Origin: Trebouxia sp. TZW2008
Taxonomy: Eukaryota > Chlorophyta > Trebouxiophyceae > Trebouxiales > Trebouxiaceae
Assembly (NCBI GenBank): GCA_002118135.1
Contig: BDIU01000157.1
Span: 62,001 to 126,000, forward strand
DNA: 64,000 bases
Direction of reading: 5' to 3'
The position numbers and the translations under genes were made by a program. Positions 32,057-44,100 of this stretch are shown here, piece by piece (positions within the stretch are counted from its first letter, which is position 1; each line of letters starts with the position of its first letter). Below the pieces are notes generated by a model. That model had not been told where the DNA came from. It did no database searches and was given only the letters and a program-made list of their open reading frames with translations.

Positions 32057-33226
32057 CTAGGCCGTGGTATACCCACTGTTTTGATCGCTCACTCTGAACT
32101 CCACTTCTTCTAGACGTGGTAAAGTCACTAGCCTATTCAACGGGATCTTGAACTGGAAAGTCGATCCTAAAATGAGTGTTTGCAGCATTTGTAGCTTAGA
32201 CCAGTCCAGCCCAAAAGAAAGCAAGCCTAAATTGTTCGCTGCATACAAATGGGTCAAATTGCTAAGGACACTCAACATCAGTGGGAGTGTTGCCGACCGA
32301 ACACCAAGGGTAGCTTGAATATGTTGAAGCGAGGGAAGTTGCGCAAGCCAGCCAACATTGAACGCAGAGCCTCTCCTGCTATAAAAGAACTCAAGCCTTT
32401 CCAAGCAACAAAGGCGTGACAAGCCTTCCGATATCTGTGCTGCTTCATGATCTAACAAAGATAATGTTTGCGAATCATCTACGGCTTGAATGCAGCTGGT
32501 ATTGAGGCATTGCAACTCTTGCAATCTGGTGCAAGCACAGACTCCATCTTCATGGAGAGCCTCCAGATGAGCATAGTTCACGCGTAGCTCTACCAACGAC
32601 ATGACGCATGATGCATCACTTGAGCACTGAGCTTGTGCCCCTAGCAGGCTCAGGTGTGTCAAGTGTTTTGCACAATCAAGCGGTGCAAAACTGCCACGAC
32701 TCAAGCAAAGTCTTGCCAAACACGGCAGTGCCTCAAGTGCTGCGAGACTGAAAGGCGCAGTTTCTCGTCCCTTGTTCAAGTCCAAGGCGCAGGTGACAAG
32801 CGAGCTGAATGGCTGTAGCAACAGCAAGGTTGTGTCTGGCAGTTGAGCAACCGCTGGTGCGCCGGGGGACATTGGCATTGCATAGAATGCTTGCAGGGCA
32901 GAAGCATTGTTCTGACACTGATAAGAATGCAAAGCTGTCAATGTTGCTTCAATCAAAGGGTTGCCTGCTGAAGAGACCAGTCTTGAACTGTAAGATCACG
33001 CCTCAAGCACAAAACAGACTCAAAGTGTGGATTGCTTTTGAAAATGCTGTCAAACATTTTGCAAACTTGTCGCAGATGGTAAAAATACTGCACGTCCTTG
33101 TGGAAGGTCATCCAGTTCCGGAGAGGGGCGCCCCGTCTCGTCTCTTGATCTTGCCATTGCTAGTATAGCCGACCACAGCCCCCTGTCCAATCGTGACCAG
33201 TCGGCTTCAGGATTGACATAATGCAT
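32057..33226 (-). pseudogene. F-box/LRR gene with two single-base frameshifts
   Basis: From ATG at 33226 one frame codes LDRGLWSAILAMARSRDETG, an F-box-like start. The frame must shift near 33104 to continue as FHKDVQYFYHLRQVCKMFDS, and shift again in the AAA run at 32955-32957 to enter the 299-codon leucine-rich frame ending at 32057. That frame holds repeated segments such as LPCLARLCLSRGSFAPL, LVELRVNYAHLEALHED, LERLEFFYSR and LQTLILGSTF. Without the two indels it would be a single-exon SCF-type substrate receptor of about 390 aa, a class that is often lineage-expanded. Sequencing error in homopolymers or short introns are alternatives, but no usable splice sites were seen. Confidence 0.7.
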
Positions 33227-34004
33227 CTGCCTTCTGCCTGGTGCACTGCTGAGTCGTCAGACTAGACACGATCCCTGTACACACACGGAGTGATAGATGG
33301 AGTTTGTGGAGTCGATTGGTGACCTGGAGTGACATCTGCCTTAGAACTTAGTCTAGCATTTAGGATAGACAAGAGCCCAAGTCGTTGCAGGAGACTGTCA
33401 CGACGTCGTCGACCATGGGCCGTATACGTGGTGAACGAAAGTTGGGCCAGACACACTGTACGGGCACTTCGATTGATCACGAAAAGCACGCCAAGATGGG
33501 TGTTATTGTAGGGAATTCAACTTATCACTGCTAGCATGTCAGCTGTGCGCCATGCTGATATCTCTTGGGGTTGCGCTGTGTGAAGTCATCAAGCTCGCTC
33601 TGCAAGACATGATAGGGATTTTGGGGGGTACAGGCGGTGTAGAAGGGGGGTCAAAGCGGGGCCATTCCCACGGAAGCTTTTATACCTTGGGCAGAAGAGT
33701 GTCCCAGTGAAGCTTTGCGCAACGTCTAGCGCATGCACATACGTGGGAGTGACACGCATGTATATTTCAGTCACTTGCTACCGGTATACATACTATGTTG
33801 TACTATGATACTCATAATATACAAATGACATAACTTTGCTTTCCTTGTTGTGATGCACTCAGTCTGGTACATACTTCAGACATGAAGCGATGTGTAGACG
33901 GTCTTCAACTATCATTTAACCACTACACAAGCAGGACATGATGCAAAATACCTAGCCTACAACAGTGTCACCTAGTTCAGGCTCTACTGCGACACCAGCG
34001 AGAA
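33227..34004. other. Intergenic region
   Basis: Nothing coding is supported. Short frames at 33262-33511 are mutually overlapping. The stretch 33775-33860 is AT-rich (GTATACATACTATGTTGTAC). Confidence 0.45.
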
Positions 34005-34310
34005 TCAATTTTCATCGTGCGTGAAGTGCGTTCTATACGTGCCTGAATGCTGCGGATCATACTGATATGACACAGAATGACTTGGCCTGTAGTCCCTGTG
34101 GCCTTGTAACCGTTGGGTATGCCATTGATTTGGCACTGCGTCACTGCCTGGGCTGCATAACCATGCTATGAGTCGCCAGGTCAGCCATAGTGTGAACATA
34201 GTGATGCTGATCCAAAGAAGGGTCTGCCTCTCAGCAAGTGGGCGCAAGTTGATTTTGTAGCCTCTGTTCCTCAAACAGAGCAGGATGTCCTGCACATGCA
34301 GTATCATTGT
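34005..34310 (-). CDS. Small unknown protein with one membrane segment
   Basis: A 101-codon frame starts at ATG 34310. It reads MILHVQDILLCLRNRGYKIN, then a hydrophobic stretch TLLWISITMFTLWLTWRLIA of about 20 residues, then a hydrophilic tail rich in His, Tyr and Ser. There is no family resemblance. It could be a real small membrane protein, a last exon, or chance. It lies in otherwise empty sequence. Confidence 0.3.
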   Translation of the reverse strand, partial: TMILHVQDILLCLRNRGYKINLRPLAERQTLLWISITMFTLWLTWRLIAWLCSPGSDAVPNQWHTQRLQGHRDYRPSHSVSYQYDPQHSGTYRTHFTHDEN

Positions 34311-35177
34311 GTTTATTCGCACGGGTCATTGCACAGGTGTGACCATACGTCCCAATCCCTGACAAAAGCATGACTAAATGCTGTGACTAACCATAGCCGA
34401 CAGGCTAAGATCTGCACTACCAATTACTGGTGTACACTCTACACCTCCTGCTTGTGCTTGTAAGCTCTCTCTTGCGCTCTCACTTGCATTCTCGCGCGCT
34501 GTACGTCCGCATGTCGTTACAACAGGTCATTTCATTGCTTACAGCTTCAGCAGTGTTAAGCAGCATGCTGGCTCTGGCTGTTGACAGATGAGAACAGCTG
34601 ATCTGCAGTTTGCTCCCAATGCCTTCAGAATTTGACACATCACCAGCAGTTTTGTGTGGGGCTGCCAGCTACCAGAATGCACATACAGTAATCCCTCTTT
34701 GTGAGGACACTTGATGTAAGGACGACCCTGATGTAGGGACAGCGCCGTTGGTGACCAAGTACTGCATTTTAACTGCGGTGGTCCCTCTGAGTAAGGACAA
34801 CTTGATGTAAGGACAAATTTCTTGGTAACCAAATCACTTGACACATAGAGAATTTACTGTACAGGCGCCACTTGGCTGCAGTGTATATGTCTGGCAGGTC
34901 AAGCTGACACGCAACTGAACAGTGTTTTCATCTTCACTCACTGATCTGCGATTCTCTTGACCAGAACAAGAGGTCAGAACTCCTAAACAGAAGTTCCAGC
35001 CGTTTTATCCTGCTGGGCGGGCCAAAATATGAGGAAAAGCAAGATCATGCTGGCCCAAAAGCAAGAGATTGACCCACACCTGAAAGGAGATTTCACCCGT
35101 TTCACCCTGTCAAGGAGGTTGGTCTAACCGCAGCTGGCTGTTGAGCCATTCTGCCAGCAGCAGCACCAGCCACTGAG
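34311..35177. other. Intergenic region with a MITE and an exon-end duplicate
   Basis: Besides MITE copy G, the part 35085-35160 repeats the end of the last SMPD4-like exon (GGAGGTTGGTCTAACCGCAG, GCTGGCTGTTGAGCCATTC) in decayed form. No separate gene is supported. Confidence 0.5.
34686..34859 (+). mobile_element. Pogo-like MITE, complete copy G
   Basis: 174 bp from CAGTAATCCCTCTTTGTGAG to GAGAATTTACTG, flanked by TA on both sides. The ends are inverted repeats: CAGTAATCCCTCTTTGTG against CAGTAAATTCTCTATGTG. This is the clearest reference copy. Confidence 0.92.
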
Positions 35178-38100
35178 TCAAGCATGAAAGATTTCAGTCA
35201 GTGCAAAACTACGCTTGTTGCCAAGCAAGAGCTGGAATTGCACCTGAAAGGCGTTTTCACCCATTTCACCCTGCCGAGGAGGTTGGTCTAGCTTCAGCTG
35301 GCTGTTGAGCCATTCAGACAGGAATACCAACCACCTGACCAGAAAGCCCACCTCCCTGGACATGACTGGCCTGTGCATGGGGTCCCCCTTGAACTGTAGC
35401 TGCTCTATTCTGCCCTTCTTCACAGTCTGCACAAATGGGCAATACAGCTGTATGATGACCATTCCAACGCTGAATGGTGCTAGTCTGTCCTTCTTCACAG
35501 TCTGCATGAACACTCAGCATAGCTTGGTGTTCATTGAGCTGTCTGACCACAAACCCCACCTCCCTGGCTGTCTATTTTGTGCATGGGGTCCCCTTGAACT
35601 GTAGCTGCTCTATTTTGCCCTTCTTCACAGTCTGCACAAGTGGGCAATACAGCTTTATGATGACCGTTTCAGTGCTCAATGATGCTACTCTGCCTTGGGT
35701 CGCCTTTGACCTGCAGCTGTTTCGTTCTGCCCTTCTTCACAGTCTGCATGAACACTCAGCATAGCTTGGTTTTCATCGAGCCGCCTGGCCTGAAAGCCCA
35801 CCTCCCTGGACATGACTGGCCTGTGCATGTGGTCCCCCTTGAACTGTAGCTGCTCTTCTCTGCCCTTCTTCACAATCGCACAAATGGGCAATACAGCGTT
35901 ATTGACCGTTCCAACGCTCAATGGTACTAGTCTGCCTTGGGTTCCCTTTGACCTGCATCTGTTTTGTTCTGCCCTTCTAGACAGGCAATGTCTGCGATAC
36001 TGAAAACACTGGCTTACATGTTTTGGTGACTGCAATACAAGGTCACTCAAGATGCATGTAAAGTTTGCACTCAAAATGTGAAAGGCAGAAAGCTGTTTCT
36101 CAGGAGCATGACCCACATGCACCTGTTGCAGCACGACCCGCATTGTTCAAAGGCCACGGCTGATCAGAGCCACTTGACTGCTTTGCATCGGCAGACGTAT
36201 TGATGCAGGAGTCTGAGCGTTGGTTTGAAGTGTGGCAGCATGGAGTGGAAGCATCCCCTTTACATTGTGACATTGACACCAACAATACAAACATTGCTGT
36301 GAGACAGGCAGGTGCAGAACAGGTCCATAGCAGTACGCAGGGCAGCTGAGTCTCAACAACAAGCATGTGAGTATGGCTCTCTGTATATACATAGCAGGAT
36401 CACCTGACCGGGATAGCAAGCATGCACATGGTCCTGACAGACAGTCATACATTGGCACTACCAGCGTGACTGGCAGGGTCACTGAAGCTCGAAGTCATTG
36501 AACCTCACTATGAAGCATGTATAGGAAGCATATGTAGGAAGCATGCATAGGCAGCATGTATAGGCAGCATGTATAGGAAGCATGTAAAAGGAAGCATGTA
36601 AGTGATGCACGGTGCCACTTTGACATTACCGGCATGACTGGCAGGGGCTGGGTGGGTTGGGGGGCATGCTGGTCCCCGCCCTGCCCCAGCTGCTCCATAG
36701 GCAGCCACCCCTCAGCACACTCTTGCACCTGAAAGCAGTAGCAGATGTCAATGCCGTCGTGCCTTTAAGGTACCATGAAAGGATTCACACCTTTAGGAGG
36801 GCGCGTTCTCAACCAGTCATCAAGACCAGCAGGCTCAGGTGCATTTGTGCCTGGTCAAGGCCCTGTTGTCTGACAAAAGCCTTGGGCGGGTTGGCATCCA
36901 GATCTTTGCACAATCAAGTACGCATCAGCTTGATGTTCCTGACAGTGAACAAGTCTCGCTTACCTGTCTGACAGCATCTTCATGGGCACCTGCTGCCCTT
37001 GTGAGGATGTGGCGCACTTGGGCAGCGCCTCCGCTGTCTCCTCTGCTGAACAGCATAAACTGAGGTGGCTCCTGCAAGCGCAGACACTCAAAAGGTTCAC
37101 GCAACAATGTCTTCCTCAAAAAATAGAGAAGCAAGCCTCTTCCCTCTTGGTGATAAGAGAGACACATCCAAGTGGTGAACCCTAGGACAATAGATGACTC
37201 CTGCATGCAACAGACAGCCACTCACGGTCCCCTCTGCTGAACAGCACAACCTGGAGCGGCTCCTGCAAAAGCAACCAGCGCATACCGTCAATACATGCGA
37301 CTCCTGTGAGCGCAAACAGTCATCACTGAGGACTGTCAACATAAGGTGGCCTTTGCAGGTACCGAAGGCTGTCTCAAAAGATGGACAGGTGATGATCAAG
37401 GTGCTATGTGTTGTCTTGCAGATCCATCCTAACTTTGAATGTGGCTCTTCAGCGTTCAAGGTTAGCAGCACTGAACTTACAGCTGATGAGGTGTCTCCAA
37501 AGGTGGCAGTTGCGCCCGCCTCAAAAGGCTGGGCTTGACTCTGGATTGAGGACAAGACTCAGGTTTCTGACCACTGACTGTCAAATTGCGTGCCCAGTAA
37601 TCAGTCTCTCAGCAACTTTGGTGTGTCCCTGTACATGTGTGAAGTTCAGAAACAGCAAAAGCCTTGCAGCGGGCGTGGTGCGAGTATTTCTGACAGCAGC
37701 AGCGGCACCAGCTTCAAAGGCCTATGCACCTAGGGCTGCGTTTCTAAGCAGTACTGTACGTTGTCACCTTTAGCAGTAAGTCAATCAGCAGATTTGCGTG
37801 TTGATTATGAATGGAAACTTCGAAAACAGCATGGGCCTTACAGCAGGCGTGGTGCGGGCATCTCTGACTGTGGCAGTGGCACCAGCTTCAAAGGCCTGGG
37901 CTTGACTCTGAATCCAGGGCAGCACATCAGCGTGCGGGCCGTCAAGGCGACTGCGGCTGTGCTCCCTGGCTTTCATGTACTCCTCCTCTACTGTCCTCAG
38001 TAGGTTGCACAGCTCTGGGGCGGACTTGAACACTACCAGGACCTGCAGCGCAGGACTTGCATTGAAGCTTTCAGTGGAGGCAGCTCAATGCTCCTGTACG

Positions 38101-41100
38101 CACCTAGCAGGATCATGGAAGCTCACTATCAAGCGGCTCAATAATGATGAGTGATGCCAAATGCTCACCCTGGCAAGATTATGTGAAGATGAGGTGGCCA
38201 TGGAACTGTCAGTCTGCAAAGATTCAGACGAGGCATATTTTGCAATTGATAAGCAGTAGAGTAAGCTGGCCTTGGACGTCATGAGTTTGAGGCGCTTCAC
38301 TGCTTCTGTATGCACTTAACAGTGTCATGAAATTCCACTGGCAGGCATGTCAATGGTGATGATGATGTTGATGATGAACGATGTTGGCTGCTCACCCTGG
38401 CAAGGTCTTGTAGGGTTGATGTGGCCTTGGTGCTGACTCTGGACTTGAGCAGCCCGAGCAGCAGGGGCAACAGCAATGTGTAGAAGGGCAGGCTGGCCAG
38501 CACATGTCCCTCCCACTGTCCCAATTGGAGTTGAGGCGCTGGGGCTGCCTGCCTCTCACTGCATGCACACAGATTGGTGATTCACTGGTTGTTGACTGGC
38601 TCAACTTAATTTTGGAGCAAAGCGTGCTGCCAGAGCCATTTGCACTGCCCCAACTGCACCTGCAGTGCTGACAATGTCTGCCTTTTGCTGCATGCATACA
38701 GAGCGGTTTTATTTCGTGGTGGAGTCTGCTACACTAAGTGACCATACTTATGCGATGGCCCTAGATTTGAGCAGGCCAAGCAGCAGGGGCAACAGTAGCT
38801 TGTGGAAGGGCAGGCTGGCCAGCACATGCCCCTCCCACTGCCCCAGGTGAAACTGTGGCGCTGGCACTGCCTGCTTCTCACTGCATGCGTAAAGACAATG
38901 GTTCCATGCTCTTGTTATGAATATCAAGAAGAGCTACTGCTGTTGCTACAGCTGCAATCCAGGTGCTGAGGTTGACGAGATTGCCCTGAGCCTTCAGATA
39001 GCATTGATGGCAGCTTGGCAGCACCTTCTGGCCGTTGAACCAATGGGGTCACAACTATGTTTTCACCTTTTGCGGGACAACATTGAGTATGCATACATCT
39101 TGGCTGCCTGGCCATGTTAATCAGGCAGCAAGCTTTTGCAGGCACTCAGGAGGCAGCAGCTATACATCAGGCACCACCACCACTTTTGAAACCCTGGCTC
39201 ATCTGGTCAGACACAGGTCTCATAAGCCTTCAATCAATCACCCATCACAAGCAAGCTGTAAAGGGGACAGGCGACAGGCACCTGGCAGCAGCAGGCTACG
39301 TGTCGCCCAGCACCCTGTGCACCAAGCCTTCCATGTTGTGCAGTTGGCGTGTCAGAGGAATTATTGCGTTAGCATTGCTGGATCCTGCCTGCTTTACTGG
39401 CTCTGGCTTTGTGCATGCATGCGAGGTTACCCTTCAATTGGGGAGACAGCAGGTACCTGGCAGCAGCAGGCTGCTTGTCGCCTAGCACTCTGTGCACCAA
39501 GCCTTCCATGTTGTGCAGCTGGCGTGTCAGAGGAACTGTTGCGCTAGCATTGCTGGACCCAGCTTGCTTCACTGGCTCTGGTACTGTGGCAACTCCCCTG
39601 CATAGGTAACAACTGTCTGCACTCTGGAGTTGAGCAGCTGACGCGTCAGAGGCAAGTGAGGCACCAGAATTACCAGACACAGCCTGCTTCACCGGCTCTG
39701 GCCCTGTGGCCGCTCCACTGCATATGCAGCAGCCATCTGCATCTCACGGGGGTGACACCGGTAAAGGCACGGTTTGTCTGAATGCCTCAACAGATAGACA
39801 TAGTGCTTGATACACATCGTTGCAAGGGTCCAAAATGTACAGCAGATCAAGTGTGAGTGACAAGTGTGTCTTTCTCGTTCTCTGATACAGGAAAACGAGC
39901 ATCACTTGACATACGCACAACATCTGTAGTCATTGTATGGACAGCCTCAGCAGTTGTCAGCATGTGTCTAAGTCTGCTTGTGGACTTCTGTCTGATCAGT
40001 GCCCACACTCTATCAATGGTAGACGCTGAACACTGATGCCAAGATAGCTGGCGTTCAGCTTTTCAGAGCCTGGATGTCATGAGGGGAAGTGATGGAGAGG
40101 ACTGACCAAGGGGCAATGTAGGCAAGGTAGAGGGTGATGAGGGGCCCAACAGAGCGCTGCTCTGGCCACTTGGTGATGGCTCGCCTCATGAACTGGTACA
40201 GCCTTTTGGCAAAGCTCTGCATGGCAGCAAGCATGTTGAGCAAGGGCTCTTTTGTGTAGACAGGATTGGTCAAAGCTAGTGTTGGATTGTGTGTGTCTCC
40301 CAAATTGTTGGCGAGACTGACCAGGGGCGCTGACCAGGGGGCAATGTAAGCAAGGTAGAGGGTGATGAGGAGCTCAACAGAGCGCTGCTCCGGCCACTTG
40401 GTGATGGCTCGCCTCATGAAGCGGTACAGCCTTTTGGCAAAGCTCTGTAAGGCAGCAAGCATTTTGGGCAAGGGCCTTTTTTTGGGTAGTCAGCATCAAT
40501 GCAGCTAAGCGTTGGATGTGTGTGTCTCTCAAACCCTGTCTTGCCAGGGGAACTGACCAGGAGCGAATGCAGGCGAGGTAGAGGGTGATGAGGAGTCCAA
40601 CAGACCGCTGCTCAGGCCATTTGGCGATGGCTCGCCTCATGAACCAATACAGCCTCTGAGCAAAGGTCTGCAAGCCAACCAACTGTTTGCCAAGCCTCTC
40701 ATGTACAGTACATGCTGCATTGCAGCTTCAACATAGCACAGTCTCCAGAAGCTAAGCTACAAGGGCAGGGGTTAACCTATTTGACCAAGCTCAGCCACTG
40801 TCTTGATGATTATAGCACGGCCAGTGATGAAAACAGGCGCTACCACATCGTGCAGCAGGAAAGCTAGCTGTGTGCGGCATCCATATCATATCATATCATA
40901 TCATATCATATCACAGGACTTGCGCAGTGCATCCATTTGCACTGAGCTGAATGGGTAGGGCCTTCTGGCCAACATGACTGTGGTCACATTGCTAGCGCGG
41001 AAAAAACAGCAGAATCGATGTTGATCATGGCTCTGTCTAGCATGCGTGGTGTGTGCCATGCGTACATACCATAGGTCTGATGGTGTGCAGTTACCTGGAC

Positions 41101-44100
41101 AGGTAGCTGTGTGGGGGGGGGGGGGCGCCAGGTGGGGGGGNNGTGGGTGGGGGGGGGGGGGCGCCAGCTGGGAGGGCGGCAGCCAACGCAGAGTCACTTT
41201 GGGAATCAGCAGTTATGACCCTGTCTAGCATTGTTGCTACTGTGCGCAGCACCTACATATATAATAGCATTGACACAATAACCTCACTATACTGACCTGG
41301 AAGGGTGGCTGGCCAGCTGCCATCAGGCGAGGGGGCCCAGGCTGTGGTGGGGTCCCTAGCTGGGGTAACTGGGAGGGCGGCAACCAAGACCGGGCTGTTG
41401 CCTGTGCCCACCTAGGTGGCTGCCTTGTCTTATCGCCCTCATGTACAGCCACAGTGTATCTCACCAACTCCTGCAATGCAGCAATATGGTTATGAACTGC
41501 AGCCATGACTGTAATTTAGCGACACATTGCGTAAAGGAGGATATGACTACATGACTGACAACAGGAGTTACCAAGCAATGGATGTCATGTCAAGGCAGCT
41601 TGGGGGTAAAGTCACTGTACCTTTTTTGGTTTTTTATAAATTTTGGTCTTTGCCCTGATCTGGTGCCAAATTCATCAAATCATCAAACGTGGGCAAACAC
41701 CACATGACCAATTACTGGCAATAGGTGCCAAGAATGGCTATAGGTTTTTTCGTCATTCCTTTTCCAAGAATGCCTTGCGTTTGGTAACTTTGTCTGTGCC
41801 AGACCACAGACCTGCAGTGCCTGCCAAAAGGAGACTAGAGCGTGCTTCATAAGGCAGAGTGAGTGCCAGCTAATCCTGCTTTGGGTTCTGCAGATACAAG
41901 TCCTCCCCAAATTGATCGGCTGAGTTCTGCCAAGTGTGAGGAGATACCACGCGCCCGCACATTGGTGCCAACAATACCTGGAGTCTGGTGAGTGTAGATT
42001 CATTGTCCCACACACCTGTAGTGCTTGTAGAAGGTCAACAGTGGAAACCTCATAGGGCAGGGTGGGTGCCAATGGGTCCTGCTTTGGGTTCTTCAGATCC
42101 TCCCGAGTGTTGATTGGCTAAAGTCTGTCAAGCATGGGCAGATACCACAGTGCCAAACACCGGGAATTGGTGCGAAATATGACCATGATCTGGCAAGTAT
42201 AGGCTGAAGTCACACACCTGTAGAGTTTGTATGAGGTCACCAGTGGGTGCCTCGCAGGGCAGGGCGGGTGCCAGCCAGTCCTGCTTGGGGCAAAATCAAG
42301 GTCCCTCTTTCCCCTCCAAATTGATCAACTAAATTATGTCAAGTGTTGGCAGATGCCACATACCCTGCTCGTTGGTGAGCATAGATGGAGTCTGGCAACT
42401 GAGATCACTCACCTGCAGAGCTTGTAGGAGGTCACCAGTGGGTGCCTCATAGGGCAGGGTGGGTGCCAAACGGTCTTGCTTTGGGTTCTTCAGGAACAGG
42501 TCCTCGCCGTCAGTCAGCCAGAACTCAGTCAGGATGCTGAACAACAGCTCGCCACGGCTTGGCTGGCCTGCTTTGCCTGCACCCAGAATGCAGTCATGAG
42601 TATGAAGCAGGTGATGAATGCCCACATCTTTTGTTGATTGACGCGATCATCGATGTTTTCCTTGAAGCCAGTAGAAAGATTGTCAATGCCAACAATCTCA
42701 CACTCAGGTTGATTTTCTAAAATCCAAGAAGAAAAGTTCGATCCAAGCATGCCAGCGATTCCTGTCACCAGAATCTTCATCAGCTTGAAAAATTCCATAA
42801 AATATCAAACAGGCAATGAATTGTTTCGAACGCGATCTAATTGTCTGAATCCCATGAAAACAAAAGCGACTTGGTACCACGCGGCATACATCGAGGACAA
42901 CGATCTGTCCAAGCTCTTGATCTCCACAATGTTCGAGGGCCAGAACAAAAGATGTGACCTCACGCCTATACAGCAGCTGATATACACCAGCTTTAATCAG
43001 TAATGTCACCCCAACAGCATGCATGAGGCATGGTTGTCAGTGGATGGCTGCATTTGCCAGCACGAGTGCTTTTGCGATTGCTGTTTGCGTGTTTATGTGC
43101 CTGCAACAGCGCGTTTGCCCTGACAGCACCTGACAATACCTGACAGCATGCAGCATGGCAGGGAGAGCCTTTCAAGCGCTTTGAGACCTGTCCAAGTGTG
43201 ACTGGTGATGCTGCTGCATGTGGGCATTGGTTGCGCTGTATCATTGACTCCTGTGACAGCAGGCAATGCAAACAAAACACCAACAAGCAGGATGTATGTC
43301 AGCCCGGCAGTGCACCTGCATGTGACTCTGAACCACTGCCTCGCGGCAAGAACCTGCTGAGGTATAGCTGCAGCAGAATCTCGTAAGGATGACTGCGGGT
43401 TGCCTGCTGCTGCCCCTTCACAAACTTGCCAGCCACTTGAACAGCATTCTGCATGCAAACCCACACGTCAACTGTCAACCAGAACGGTCAGCATTTCCCG
43501 CAGCCCACAAAACACATTCAGGCTGGTAGCATGCGTTTCAGCCTGGCTCAAGTGACATTTCTTGTGCATGAGCTTTTGATGCTTACACAAATCTAATGGC
43601 ATGGGAGACATGCTTGCAGAGCAAAATCATAATCATGGCAGCAGGGAACCTCTGATTGCGATACAAATGTCTTGACTGTACTTTGCAAGACAATCCAGTT
43701 GTTATTTGCCATGAAGCACCTTTCAATAGCAGGAAACAAACAATCTTTATTAGATTAGTGAGCAGATTAGTACCTTTCTGAGGGAGCCATATGTGGAAAA
43801 GGCATTCACAGGCCGTCTTGAGCTGGCTGCTGAACCTCCTGAGCTCTGGTTGGAGCGTAGGACATAGAAAGCAGTCCAGAACAAGAAGTACTGTAGCGTG
43901 TTGAGGTGTACGGTTCTCTGCTGGCCTGCGTCAGGGACAAGGCGCCCCTGATACTGTGGCCACCTTTCCAGCTCTTTCTGACCTCGCTCCTCCTTTAGAA
44001 GTATCTGAAATGACAAGAGCAGGTGTTGAGCCACACCTGCTTATGCGAGCTTGTGAGCGCTGCTCAGCAAGCTGTGTGTACATATATGTGTGTACATGTC

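Noticed and set aside
34860..36100. Separate gene coding repeated QLQFKGDPMHRPVMSREVGF segments
   Set aside because: The segments are tandem copies of the last SMPD4-like exon, broken by stops and frameshifts between units.
41101..41170. Poly-G tract as a G-quadruplex regulatory element
   Set aside because: The tract contains two N bases and lies in a decayed exon copy; the run lengths are not trustworthy.
42749..43003. 84-codon plus-strand frame
   Set aside because: It is the antisense shadow of the bacterial-looking fragments, which carry a clear NAD-binding motif.
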